In this document: one piece after another, positions 36,125 to 44,428 of the stretch
Layout of the letters: each line of letters opens with the position of its first letter
How positions within the stretch are numbered: position 1 is the first letter of the stretch
DNA from: Thalassoglobus neptunius
GTDB taxonomy: Bacteria; Planctomycetota; Planctomycetia; Planctomycetales; Planctomycetaceae
Direction: 5' to 3'
Assembly: GCF_007859735.1 (NCBI RefSeq)
Contig: NZ_SIHI01000028.1
Location: 1-44,428, forward strand
Length of the DNA: 44,428 nucleotides
Notes under the pieces: model-generated
Databases searched by the model: none
Told to the model about the DNA's origin: nothing
The model's input: the letters and a program-made list of their open reading frames with translations, nothing else
Made by a program: the position numbers and the translations under genes

Positions 36125-37735
36125 TTAATAGACATCTCGACAGTATCGCTTTTCCTTCGCGAGTCGAGAGAGAAACGCCGTCGCGTCCGCTTCGCTGAGC
36201 CCGCCGTGCTCGCATGCAATTTCCTTCAGTGTTCGATCGACATCCACAGCCATTCTTTTCGCATCGCCGCACACGAAGAAGTGCGCCCCCGAATTCAGCC
36301 ACTTCCACAGTTCGGCTCCACGCTCACGCATGCGGTCTTGAACATACACTTTTTCTTGCTGATCCCGACTGAAAGCAACGTCGAGTTGGCCTAACAGTCC
36401 GCTTTCGCGCAGGCTCTCCAATTCGTCGCGATAAAGAAAGTCGCAAGACGCTTTCTGGTCTCCGAAGAACAACCAGTTTTCGCCGGAAGCTTTCCGAGCT
36501 TGTCGCTCTTGCAGGAATGCCCGGAACGGAGCAATGCCAGTTCCTGGCCCGACCATAATCATCTTCGCGTGAGGATCTTCAGGGACAGTAAATCCATGCG
36601 ACCGATGAACGAACACCCGGACTGTACTTCCGATCGCCATTCGATCAGAGAACATTGTCGACGCGACTCCTTTTCGAATCCGGTTCCGAAACTCCCAACC
36701 GACGCGCCCGACGGTCAAATGAACTTGATTCGGATGAGCCTTCAAAGAACTGCTGATCGAGTACAACCGCGGCTTCATGGGTGAGAGAGAATAGACCAAT
36801 TCCTCCGCAGTAAGTTTCGCCGAACTGAATTGCCGCAAGAGATCGAGAACATCCCATCCGCTGATGTCTTCGTCATCATCGATGTAATGTTCAAGGAGTT
36901 TGGCTTCGCTCAAATTCCCACCCTTTGAAATCATCGCGGTGAGCAACTCCTCGGTGATCTCTGTCAGGCAATAGTGGTCTGTCAGTGCTTCCACAAGCGA
37001 GACAGACTTGCCATCGACTGACACGGATTCATCCCCGGTGGCTCGCAACTCGTTGATGATCTCGGTGACAAGTTCTGAACAGTTGGTGGGGTACACCCCG
37101 AGCGAATCACCGACTTCATAGGTGATGCCACTCCCGCTGAGATCGATCTCAACATGCGACGTCCGCTTCGCAGACTCCGTTCCGTTCAGATTTCGAATCG
37201 CAGCGATTTTCGCCGGAAAAGGATTCGTCCGAGAGTATCCCTGTTCCGCCGCCTTTCCATTCCCATTGGTTGCGGTTCCATTTCCATTCGTTGCAGAACT
37301 CTTTCCGTTCGCGGCCCCGACGGAACCGACATTGAGCGAAACAAGTTCTTTTAGTTTCTTCGCAGTCGCAGAACCTCCAGGTGAACAGAGTTTCAAGCTT
37401 TTCTCTTCTCCGTTCACGATCGCTTCAGCGTATCGTTGACAGTCGTACCCACACGACCCGCAATCGAGTTGGGCCATCGCTGCCATGAGTTGACGCTCAA
37501 CCGGACGGTCCTTCGCCATCTCGAGTCGCTCTTCCATCTCAATGGCGGGATCATGCCACGGATGGTCCTCTTCCTCAACTTCTTCTTCCTCGACATGCGG
37601 AATTGCATCCATCACAGACAGTCCGCCGCCCTGATCTTGAATTCCGAGCCATCCCGACAGAAATCCGTCGAGCCAGGCTCGCTGTTCATCTGAAAACGGA
37701 GCACTTTCCGGAAGTAGGGAGACAGGTGCCATCAT
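36125..37735 (-). CDS. CysJ-like FAD/NADPH reductase with [4Fe-4S] domain instead of FMN domain
   Basis: A 536-residue diflavin-reductase relative, last gene of the nitrate operon and probable electron donor to the nitrite reductase. The N-terminus has a CysJ-type motif (FSDEQRAWLDGFLSG, 14-28). A Cys cluster C92-x2-C95-x3-C99-x17-C117 with RYAEAIVNGE and LCSPGG resembles the RnfB-type Fe-S domain. An Asn/Gly-rich linker (about 142-162) follows. The FAD domain has RLYS (323-326) and GVAST (356-360). The NADPH domain has GPGTGIAPFRAF (396-) and CGD, and the chain ends in VY. The flavodoxin (FMN) domain of true CysJ is absent. GGAG lies 4 nt before ATG 37735 and 7 nt before ATG 37732. Confidence 0.88.
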   Translation of the reverse strand: MMAPVSLLPESAPFSDEQRAWLDGFLSGWLGIQDQGGGLSVMDAIPHVEEEEVEEEDHPWHDPAIEMEERLEMAKDRPVERQLMAAMAQLDCGSCGYDCQRYAEAIVNGEEKSLKLCSPGGSATAKKLKELVSLNVGSVGAANGKSSATNGNGTATNGNGKAAEQGYSRTNPFPAKIAAIRNLNGTESAKRTSHVEIDLSGSGITYEVGDSLGVYPTNCSELVTEIINELRATGDESVSVDGKSVSLVEALTDHYCLTEITEELLTAMISKGGNLSEAKLLEHYIDDDEDISGWDVLDLLRQFSSAKLTAEELVYSLSPMKPRLYSISSSLKAHPNQVHLTVGRVGWEFRNRIRKGVASTMFSDRMAIGSTVRVFVHRSHGFTVPEDPHAKMIMVGPGTGIAPFRAFLQERQARKASGENWLFFGDQKASCDFLYRDELESLRESGLLGQLDVAFSRDQQEKVYVQDRMRERGAELWKWLNSGAHFFVCGDAKRMAVDVDRTLKEIACEHGGLSEADATAFLSRLAKEKRYCRDVY

Positions 37736-37769
37736 GGTTCTCCATTTTGGAAGTTACAAACTGTAATTC

Positions 37770-37783
37770 TATAACTTGTTATA
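37770..37783. promoter_or_regulatory. Inverted repeat upstream of the CysJ-like gene
   Basis: Arms TATAAC (37770-37775) and GTTATA (37778-37783), spaced by 2 nt, in the AT-rich 73-nt gap between the nitrite reductase and reductase genes. Possible operator or internal promoter element. Confidence 0.3.
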
Positions 37784-37808
37784 AAAACCTGAATATTGAC
37801 AGTGAGTT

Positions 37809-39656
37809 TTAAGTCGCGCCTACAACAGGTTCGACAACCGAACGAAGCGCATCCAATTCGTGGCGATTCGCGAACTGGGCAAACGTTTCGCCTGACTCAC
37901 GTTCGTCGAGGTAGTACTCAAGCAAGCGTTCAATCAGTGGCGAAATGTCCGAGAACGCGACTCCCGAATACAATTGACGTCCAATTGCCTGGGAGGATGC
38001 ATAGCCTCCGCCCACAACGATTTCGTAACCTTCCACCATCTCTTCGCCGTCTTCGACTTTCGTTCCTCGCATTCCGATGTCGCCGATGTAATGCTGAGCA
38101 CAACTATTCGGGCATCCTGTAAAATGGATATTAATCGGAACATCTAAATCAATCCGTTCTTCGAGATAGTTCGCCAGATACATTGCCTGCCCCTTTGTAT
38201 CTGCCGCTGCGTACTTGCACCCTTTATTCCCTGTACACGCGACAAGACCACTACGGATCGAAGAAGCACTCCAATCGAGTCCAAGGTCAACAATCTCCTG
38301 TTTGACAGCTTCAATGTCCGCTTCGTCGATGTCCGGAAGAATAAGGTTCTTCCAGACCGTTAATCGAATTCGACCGGAACCGTATTTCTCCGCGATTCGT
38401 GCCAGTCCTCGCGTCTGCTCGCTGGTCGATCGCCCCACTGGGAAAATGACCCCAACGTAATATTGATTGTCTTGTCGCTGCGGATGAACTCCCACATGCG
38501 CCCATCGATCCGGTGGAAGCGGAGCGACAAACTGATCGGACGCCACACGGGGCAGGGGACGTCCCATTTCTTCTTCGACAGCTGTTAGGAATTTGTCGAA
38601 TCCCCAATCGTCGAGAACATATTTCAGACGGGCTTTCTCCCGATCCGTTCGATCTCCGGCTCTGAGAAAAACTCGAAGAACCGCATCCGCGACAGGGATA
38701 CAGTTTTCGTGCCGCAAAAGCACTCCGGTCGAGCGTGCGAAGTCTTCGTGTCCGGTAATTCCACCGAGCGCCAATCGAAAATAGACTCCCTCGGGGAATT
38801 CTTCAGACGCCAATTCTTCCGTCACCGAGACAGCTTGAAATGCGAGATCGTTCGTCTCGTCCAGCGTTGGAATCTCTCCACCGCCATCAAAACTGATATT
38901 GAACTTCCGAGGAAGACGATAGAGATCGCGTGTGTTGAGGATGTGATGATGCATCGCTTTCGCGAGTGGGAGTGTTTCGCACAACTCACGAGGGTCGATT
39001 CCACTCGTCGCAGAACAAGTGATGTTTCTTACGTTGTCCGCTCCGGCCCCTTTGTTCACGAGACCGAGATCGACGAGTCCTTCAAGCAACTCACATCCCC
39101 GACTCGCAGGAATCTCACGGATCTGCAAATTTCCCCGAGTTGTCAGATCGACGTATCCGCCGCCACACCGATCGGAGAGATCAGCGACTCCGCGCAGCTG
39201 CCAGCTTGAGAGATCTCCGCCAGCGATGCGAAGCCGGCACATGAACGAATTCTGATTGGGAGCGACATAAAACAATCCGTGAAACTTGTAGAGGAAAACA
39301 TCATCCCCTTTGGGAAACTTGTCTTCCGCCGCAGCTTGTCTCATCTCCGCCCACATCGAGAAGGGGTCCTTCTCACGCTTGGCCTTCTCTTCTTTCGAGA
39401 GTTTCTTGCCCGCACTTAAGAACTGATTTTGTGCGACCGTCTGCACATCTTCCGGATTGTTAGAACCATCGGTGATCTTCGCCCCTTGAGGCCCGAGTTC
39501 CAAAGCGAGTCCCGGCGGCCCGCCACCTTGAACACCAGCAATTCCGCTGTTTGAGATAATCGGAAGCCCTTGCACCTTACGGGCTACGTCGGATCCCATC
39601 GCGAATCCCTGAAGAAAGTTCTTCTGAGAGTCAGTAAATTCTTTTTCTGACGCCAT
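37809..39656 (-). CDS. nirA: Ferredoxin-type nitrite (sulfite) reductase, NirA-like
   Basis: A 615-residue cytoplasmic enzyme reducing nitrite to ammonium with six electrons. The siroheme-[4Fe-4S] ligands are Cys474 and Cys480 (CTGNKGC) and Cys515 and Cys519 (TGCPNSC). LTTRGNLQIR and IRSGLVACTG are typical of the family. Residues 1-105 are an extension over classical NirA and include FTDSQKNFLQGFAMG (7-21), which resembles the N-terminus of the downstream CysJ-like protein, and a Lys/Glu-rich helix. Operon context (nitrate reductase upstream) favours nitrite over sulfite as substrate. ATG 39656 has only a weak GGTG upstream. Confidence 0.9.
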   Translation of the reverse strand: MASEKEFTDSQKNFLQGFAMGSDVARKVQGLPIISNSGIAGVQGGGPPGLALELGPQGAKITDGSNNPEDVQTVAQNQFLSAGKKLSKEEKAKREKDPFSMWAEMRQAAAEDKFPKGDDVFLYKFHGLFYVAPNQNSFMCRLRIAGGDLSSWQLRGVADLSDRCGGGYVDLTTRGNLQIREIPASRGCELLEGLVDLGLVNKGAGADNVRNITCSATSGIDPRELCETLPLAKAMHHHILNTRDLYRLPRKFNISFDGGGEIPTLDETNDLAFQAVSVTEELASEEFPEGVYFRLALGGITGHEDFARSTGVLLRHENCIPVADAVLRVFLRAGDRTDREKARLKYVLDDWGFDKFLTAVEEEMGRPLPRVASDQFVAPLPPDRWAHVGVHPQRQDNQYYVGVIFPVGRSTSEQTRGLARIAEKYGSGRIRLTVWKNLILPDIDEADIEAVKQEIVDLGLDWSASSIRSGLVACTGNKGCKYAAADTKGQAMYLANYLEERIDLDVPINIHFTGCPNSCAQHYIGDIGMRGTKVEDGEEMVEGYEIVVGGGYASSQAIGRQLYSGVAFSDISPLIERLLEYYLDERESGETFAQFANRHELDALRSVVEPVVGAT

Positions 39657-39714
39657 AACTTACACCGACTTTATAATGACAAATCCGTTAAACAAATCGT
39701 AAGGTGCCACGCGT

Positions 39715-41895
39715 TTAATTTTGGCGAGCTGAAGCGGTCGAGCTTGAGTCTTTCGAGATTCGAACAGCACATGACTTATATGATGGCTGTTTAGAATACG
39801 GATCGAAAACCGCATCCGTTAGTTGATTCGTGCCTTCATAGTGCATGGGAATAAAAAGTTGCCCGGCGGAGACAGAACGCGTGAGCAGCGTCATTGCTCT
39901 CATTCGCCCTCGCTGTGATTCAATGATGACCCACTCGTTGGGGCGAATCCCAAGTTGGCGTGCGTCACTTGGATTCAGTTCCACAAACGGATCGATGGGA
40001 TAAAGCTTCTTAAGAACCGCTGAGCGTGAGGAGCGAGTTTGTGTATGCCATTGAGAAGCAGAACCGCGACCTGTCAAAAGCACGAACGGGTACTTCTCAG
40101 AGACAGGTTCCGAAAGTGACTTCGGAGGTTCGAAAAGAAACTTCGCTCGGCCGCTCGGAGTAGAAAACTTGCCGTCAGAGAACAGGCGACGCTCTTGATC
40201 AAATTCAGTCACTCCCTCGCTGAGTGGCCACTGTATTCCACCGTTGGCTTCGATCATTTCATAATCAGCAGTCCCGGTGATGTCACAGGGCATATCGCGA
40301 GTGCATTCTTTAAGAAGCTGGAAGACCTTCTCAGGCGAGTCCCAGTTGGCGAACATTTCTCCGCAGCCATAGGATTCTGCGATCAGTCGAAAAATGCTGA
40401 AGTCTGAAAGTGCCTGTACCGGTGCACGTCGGACTTTCTTGATGACTCCGAATCGTCGTTCGGAATTGACGAATGTCCCTTCTTTCTCGCCCCATCCGGC
40501 AGCAGGCAGAACGAGATCCGCCATCTGTGCCGTTTCGGTATCGTGATACATGTCCTGAACGACCAGAAAATCAAGTCGGTCGAGAATGTCCCGCGCGAGA
40601 TTCTGGTTAATCCAGGAATGGGCTGTGTTTGTACAAATGACCCACAAACCGCGAATCTTCTTCTTCAGAATACCTTCCATGATTTCGTTGTACGCCCAAC
40701 TCCCTTCGGACGGGATTCGTTCGGCGTCAATGTTCAGGATGGAAGCAACTTTCTTCCGGTGCTCAGCGTTTGCGAAGTCGTGGCCTCCGAGCAGATTCGT
40801 CGTGTTGCTGAACAACCGCGATCCCATCGCATTGCATTGGCCGGTGATTGAATTGGCACCCGTTCCAGGCCGTCCGAGGTTTCCTGTCATCAGTGCAACA
40901 TTGATGATCGCCTGAGCTGTGCGGACCCCCTGATAGCTCTGATTGACAACCATCGTCCACCAGAAACTGCATCGCTTGCGCTCATGAATCGTCTCGGCAA
41001 ACCGTTCGATCTGTTCGGGCTTTAAGCCTGTTTCCCCAGCAACACGAGAGACCGTATAGTCGTCGACAAAGGTTGCGAATTCGTTGAATCCATCGGTCGA
41101 GTCCGAAACGAATTTCTGATCAATCCATCCGTTTCGAATCAGAATTCGGGCGACTCCATAGAACAGTGACTGATCAGACTTCGGAGCGATCGCGAGATGC
41201 TGCGTCGCGTACATGGCCGTTTCTGTCGAACGCGGATCGACGACGATGATCTCCGGAGAACAACCATTCCGCATCACCCGTTCCCACATAATCGGGTGAG
41301 CGATGCACGGATTGGAGCCAACAAACGTCAGGCAGTCGGACTCTTCAAAGTCTGCGTAGGTATACGGAGGAGCATCGAAACCGAAAGCTTGCTTGTAAGC
41401 CACGACGGCGGTCGCCATACATTGCCGGGTGTTTCCGTCGCCGTGTTTGATCCCCATTCCAAATTTTGTCAGCGCCCCGAGAAACGCCATCTCTTCACAG
41501 GGGATTTGCCCGGTACTGAGAAACGCGACGGATTCCGTCCCGTAATCTTTTTGAATCGATTGAAATCGCCCCGTGAATTCTCGCAAGGCGACTTCCCAGT
41601 CAACGGCAACAAATTCACCGGACGCATTTTTGAGAAGAGGAGTCGTTGCCCGATTGGGAGCATCGAGGACGGTCAGGGCTTCCCAACCTTTCGGACACGC
41701 CATCCCGAGATTCACCGGATACTCAGTCGTCGGCGTCAAGTTGATGCCGACATTATCTTGAAGATGCACCCGCAAACCACAGCCGGTCGAACAGTAACCG
41801 CAGACCGTTTGAGTTGTCCCGTTGGGAGCAAGACTGGCGGGGACCTGTCCGAGTCCATGAATTCCCGGTTCACGCAAGAGCTCTCGCGTTAGCAC
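39715..41895 (-). CDS. Molybdopterin assimilatory nitrate reductase
   Basis: A 726-residue cytoplasmic enzyme reducing nitrate to nitrite. N-terminal [4Fe-4S] ligands C32, C35, C39 and C67 ([11 protein letters not shown]...MACPKGW). The probable Mo ligand is Cys159 in [24 protein letters not shown]. Later segments ([52 protein letters not shown]) match the NarB/NasA/Nap group. There is no Tat signal, so it acts in the cytoplasm. The C-terminal molybdopterin-dinucleotide domain is present. The GTG start at 41895 lies in one arm of a hairpin and has no usual ribosome-binding site. An in-frame stretch of 18 codons upstream is cut off by TAA (see the entry at 41905). It could also be a formate dehydrogenase-type relative, but the Cys ligand and operon favour nitrate. 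Confidence 0.88.
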   Translation of the reverse strand: MLTRELLREPGIHGLGQVPASLAPNGTTQTVCGYCSTGCGLRVHLQDNVGINLTPTTEYPVNLGMACPKGWEALTVLDAPNRATTPLLKNASGEFVAVDWEVALREFTGRFQSIQKDYGTESVAFLSTGQIPCEEMAFLGALTKFGMGIKHGDGNTRQCMATAVVAYKQAFGFDAPPYTYADFEESDCLTFVGSNPCIAHPIMWERVMRNGCSPEIIVVDPRSTETAMYATQHLAIAPKSDQSLFYGVARILIRNGWIDQKFVSDSTDGFNEFATFVDDYTVSRVAGETGLKPEQIERFAETIHERKRCSFWWTMVVNQSYQGVRTAQAIINVALMTGNLGRPGTGANSITGQCNAMGSRLFSNTTNLLGGHDFANAEHRKKVASILNIDAERIPSEGSWAYNEIMEGILKKKIRGLWVICTNTAHSWINQNLARDILDRLDFLVVQDMYHDTETAQMADLVLPAAGWGEKEGTFVNSERRFGVIKKVRRAPVQALSDFSIFRLIAESYGCGEMFANWDSPEKVFQLLKECTRDMPCDITGTADYEMIEANGGIQWPLSEGVTEFDQERRLFSDGKFSTPSGRAKFLFEPPKSLSEPVSEKYPFVLLTGRGSASQWHTQTRSSRSAVLKKLYPIDPFVELNPSDARQLGIRPNEWVIIESQRGRMRAMTLLTRSVSAGQLFIPMHYEGTNQLTDAVFDPYSKQPSYKSCAVRISKDSSSTASARQN

Positions 41896-41904
41896 TCCGT
41901 CTTT

Positions 41905-41961
41905 TTAATGGAGGAGTGAGAATCCGGGGAGCTTGCGAAGCTGATCGATGAGAGTTGTCAT
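41905..41961 (-). other. 18-codon frame, in frame with the nitrate reductase and ended by TAA
   Basis: ATG at 41961 overlaps the stop of the anchor gene (ATGA) and has GGAGG about 9 nt upstream. Eighteen codons later a TAA (41905-41907) stops it; four codons after the stop's first base the same frame reaches the GTG of the nitrate reductase gene. It is either a former N-terminus split by a nonsense change, a coupling leader, or a sequencing error. Inverted repeat 41893-41898 / 41913-41918 pairs across the junction and includes the GTG. Confidence 0.5.
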
Positions 41962-43040
41962 CCTCGAACTCCTCCTGGCATACGTGGAGCGGAAACGGCC
42001 GCGAAGAACAGGTAGCGTTCGAGAAACTCTCCCGTGAGGCAGAGTGCCCAAATTCCAAATGCGACAGCGAGCAGTCCACCGTTGACGCTCGACATTTCAG
42101 CAAACTGATTGAGAAGCAACGTTGGCAAAAGAACTCCGCCAATCGCTCCGACAGCGAAACGAGTGACCGTCAACCAGCGGAGGGGTCCTGCACAGAGCAT
42201 CGCGGATCGTTTCATCGGTGTGTATCGGAAATCAAGCAGGTATCGAAACAACATCGCGTCGTAAACAAGCTTCACAGTGGCTCCCAGAATTAGAGCACGT
42301 GATAATGGAATCAGCAGGTGATCCGCGAGAGAAGAGAACGCGATGCTCGGCTGCATTAGCGGCATTGCAAACGCGGTCAACATCGTCGTCGCCACACCCA
42401 GCACAACGCTGGTCAGCAAGAATCGAATCAGTGTCCGATCAAAGTTCCAGAACTCACGCTTGGTGAAGACATAGATCATGACCGAACAGAGAACTCCCAC
42501 GAATCCGGTCGCAGCCACGAGGACGCCAAGAGGGGGCAGGGCAGCTGAGATCCAAACATCCGGTACAGGAAGTTTCAATGGAGGCTTCAGAGTCAACCAT
42601 GTGAAGAGGGAATAGGTCACCGCCAATCCCGCAAAGAGACCGAACGCCACGATTTCCCGACTGAGCCATGAGTGTCGAAATCCAAGGATTCCGCGAAATG
42701 CATATTGTGGCCGCCCGAGGTGCAACGTGCTCGCAGCCAGAGCGAGCACACCGAAAACCAAAGCGTTCGTTGCCTGCAACGGTCGAAACAGATCGAGCAG
42801 GTTTGAACCGGTCGTCGCGTCAATCGCACACCCGACCGTAAATGCTCCGACCGAGAGTTGGGTCAGAACAAGCATGATAATTAAAGGCAGATGCGGATGC
42901 TGTGCGCTAATCGAAAAGTAGTCCGCCGGCAACGTGTTCCGCGGGAAGACCCGAGAAGTCTTGTAGTTCGTTGTTGGCAATGTGAGATAAGGTTCCGGCG
43001 CCGCAGGCAGAAATGAATCCGCTTCCGCGTTCTCTTTCAC
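41958..43040 (-). CDS. DmsC/NrfD-like membrane anchor subunit
   Basis: About 360 residues with eight or so membrane helices, of the DmsC type. Short conserved-looking pieces: [24 protein letters not shown] and [14 protein letters not shown]. In DmsABC-like enzymes this subunit takes electrons from quinol and passes them to the four-cluster subunit. A GTG at 43040 overlaps the ferredoxin subunit stop (GTGA); a TTG at 43085 would add 15 residues. The end overlaps the ATG at 41961. Confidence 0.85.
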   Translation of the reverse strand: MKENAEADSFLPAAPEPYLTLPTTNYKTSRVFPRNTLPADYFSISAQHPHLPLIIMLVLTQLSVGAFTVGCAIDATTGSNLLDLFRPLQATNALVFGVLALAASTLHLGRPQYAFRGILGFRHSWLSREIVAFGLFAGLAVTYSLFTWLTLKPPLKLPVPDVWISAALPPLGVLVAATGFVGVLCSVMIYVFTKREFWNFDRTLIRFLLTSVVLGVATTMLTAFAMPLMQPSIAFSSLADHLLIPLSRALILGATVKLVYDAMLFRYLLDFRYTPMKRSAMLCAGPLRWLTVTRFAVGAIGGVLLPTLLLNQFAEMSSVNGGLLAVAFGIWALCLTGEFLERYLFFAAVSAPRMPGGVRG

Positions 43041-43702
43041 CGTCTCGAATTGACGACTTTGATCGAGATCGCTTCGTGCGGACAAGCTTGCACACAGGCC
43101 GGTGCTTCTCCAACATCAAGCCGACTCGAGCACATGTCGCACTTCCGAACGATTCCCTTTTTGCTGTGATATTTGGGAACGTTGTATGGGCAGGCGAGCG
43201 TGCAGTACTGACATCCGAAACATTGATCGTCCAGATGTCGAACGATTCCCGTTTGGGGATCTTTCTCGTATGCATTCACCGGACAAGCTGTCAGACAGCC
43301 CGGCTCAACACAGTGATGACAGGCGGTCGTCACATGTTGCATCACAGGATTCGATTCAGTCCCGCCGATCAACAACCCGACGTCGCGCCAGGTCTCGGAC
43401 TCATCGAGTCCGTTGAGCGAATGGCAAGCGGTGACGCAAGCTTTGCACCCCGAACATCGATCGAGTTCGACTTCGAAGGCATATTGCTCTCCCTCTCCCG
43501 GAACCGAAACCGGCATGAGTTTCGAGTAGTAGCGAGACTGAGAAGGAGCAGATTCCTGATCATGATTGATCGAAAATTCTTCGACCGCTGTCAACGTCTT
43601 CTGTTCATCCAGAAGTCGCGTCAGCAGTCCCCCTGACGATGACGACACCGGATCGTCACCTTCAAAATCTTCGAGTGTCAGAGGACGTGTTGTCGTCACC
43701 AT
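43037..43702 (-). CDS. DmsB-like four-cluster [4Fe-4S] ferredoxin subunit
   Basis: A 221-residue electron-transfer subunit. Sixteen Cys in four groups: 83/86/89/93, 128/131/136/140, 161/164/167/171 and 188/191/203/207, the pattern of DmsB/NrfC-type proteins. The first ~75 residues are a family-atypical Ser/Asp-rich extension. No Tat or other export signal, so the complex should face the cytoplasm. First gene of the operon; the start has no clear ribosome-binding site. Confidence 0.92.
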   Translation of the reverse strand: MVTTTRPLTLEDFEGDDPVSSSSGGLLTRLLDEQKTLTAVEEFSINHDQESAPSQSRYYSKLMPVSVPGEGEQYAFEVELDRCSGCKACVTACHSLNGLDESETWRDVGLLIGGTESNPVMQHVTTACHHCVEPGCLTACPVNAYEKDPQTGIVRHLDDQCFGCQYCTLACPYNVPKYHSKKGIVRKCDMCSSRLDVGEAPACVQACPHEAISIKVVNSRR

Positions 43703-44428
43703 TTCTGGAGCAATTCATTCAGTTCCATGAGGAGTCGCATCCAGGGATTCCAAGTCCGATTTGCGTATTCCCTCCGTTTCGGAACTGCGAATTAGCAAGT
43801 CACATACCGCTCAGCCGGGGAGAGCGCCCTCCATGGATGGGATCACGAATCGACAACTCCGGCGTCGCAAGGAAATTGTCGTCAAAGAACGTGTTTCAGC
43901 GTCGATCCCGAACGCCCGTCGTGTCATTCACTCGAATTGGCGAACTTCAAGAGGCATGCCCGCCCCACAAACCCATCCAAACCTGCCGATCGGTTTTCTG
44001 GACATTTTCGTCCGAATTCAGCAATTCTGCTGCACAACTGGGCATAACGGTCGCACCACTTGTAGGAGTGTTCCGATTATTCCGGTTTCTGCGAGAAATC
44101 ATTCTTGATCGATTCATTCTATTTCGAACTTCTGCAGCAATCGCATCAACTACGCCGATTCGAACCCTCGACAATGCCCTGTGAAGGTGAGCGTCAACAT
44201 TGCAGCTTTTGCATGGCGCGTTCAACGGATTGGCTCATCTTCAGCGGAAATAGAGACGGAGTGAATCAATGCTACGCCGAGTGGTTTGTTCTCTTGCCAT
44301 TTGTAGACATCGGTTAGAAAACGTAGCGCTCGACGGGCGAAAAACGGAGCGCTGTTGTTGATAAGGAACCCGGTGGAGGGATGTGAGCGTCTCGGCCGGG
44401 AGTGTCGGTACAGGTTATTTCGTCTTTG
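43703..44428. other. Region upstream of the nitrate operon, no gene supported
   Basis: 726 bp to the window end. It should hold the operon promoter (reading leftward), but no convincing -35/-10 pair or symmetric operator was found. Frames of 60-180 codons on both strands lack family-like sequence. The last 100 bp are G-rich with short self-complementary pieces and were not recognised as any known RNA. Confidence 0.35.

Noticed and set aside
43639-44184. 181-codon frame on the + strand over the ferredoxin gene start and upstream region
   Set aside because: Partly antisense to a certain gene and with no family-like sequence.

Overview
The window looks like chromosomal DNA of a planctomycete (Planctomycetota, probably Planctomycetales). 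The reasons are three secreted Cys-type (formylglycine) sulfatases, a GDSL esterase fused to a DUF1080-like domain, a PEP-CTERM protein, planctomycete-style leucine-rich repeats, a polytopic protein of about 1,200 residues, moderate GC and many short transcription units on both strands. I see no IS element, phage, CRISPR array, tRNA or rRNA. Assignments come from reading motifs by eye; no database search was possible.

Layout. 0-6.4 kb (+): a MscS-type channel, then a secreted sulfatase coupled to a GDSL/DUF1080 protein, then a SpoIIAA/STAS-like protein closed by a clear terminator. 6.5-8.8 kb (-): a dicarboxylate symporter fused to a solute-binding domain. 9-15 kb (+): a second sulfatase, a membrane-embedded P-loop NTPase, and an osmoprotectant-type ABC importer (ATPase plus a binding-protein/permease fusion). 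15-17.2 kb (-): an FHA-like protein and a third sulfatase. 17.4-24.1 kb (+): DUF2237, a giant membrane protein, a PspA/IM30-like protein, a 1-kb stretch with two possible microproteins, and a zinc-ribbon protein. 24.2-28.9 kb (-): ComEC, a possible 61-aa protein, a sirtuin and an LRR lipoprotein. 29-35.8 kb (mixed): thioesterase, TruD, a short CsrA-like acidic protein, a YpeA-like acetyltransferase, a PEP-CTERM metzincin, an alpha/beta hydrolase, HisB and a rhomboid protease. 36.1-43.7 kb (-): a five-gene nitrate assimilation operon. The last 0.7 kb has no gene I can support.

The most coherent system is the nitrate operon. In transcription order it encodes a 16-Cys ferredoxin subunit (DmsB-like), a membrane anchor (DmsC/NrfD-like), a cytoplasmic molybdopterin nitrate reductase, a siroheme nitrite reductase and a CysJ-like FAD/NADPH reductase. 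This suggests quinol-fed nitrate reduction on the cytoplasmic face of the membrane, followed by NADPH-fed nitrite reduction. The reductase has an RnfB-like [4Fe-4S] segment where CysJ carries its FMN domain, and it shares an N-terminal motif with the nitrite reductase. The nitrate reductase gene has an in-frame TAA separating its annotated GTG from an upstream ATG that overlaps the anchor gene.

Other points of interest are the 56-codon CsrA-like gene lacking the RNA-binding arginines, the symporter-binding-protein fusion, the binding-protein-first ABC permease fusion, and the PEP-CTERM metzincin with an Asp third zinc ligand.
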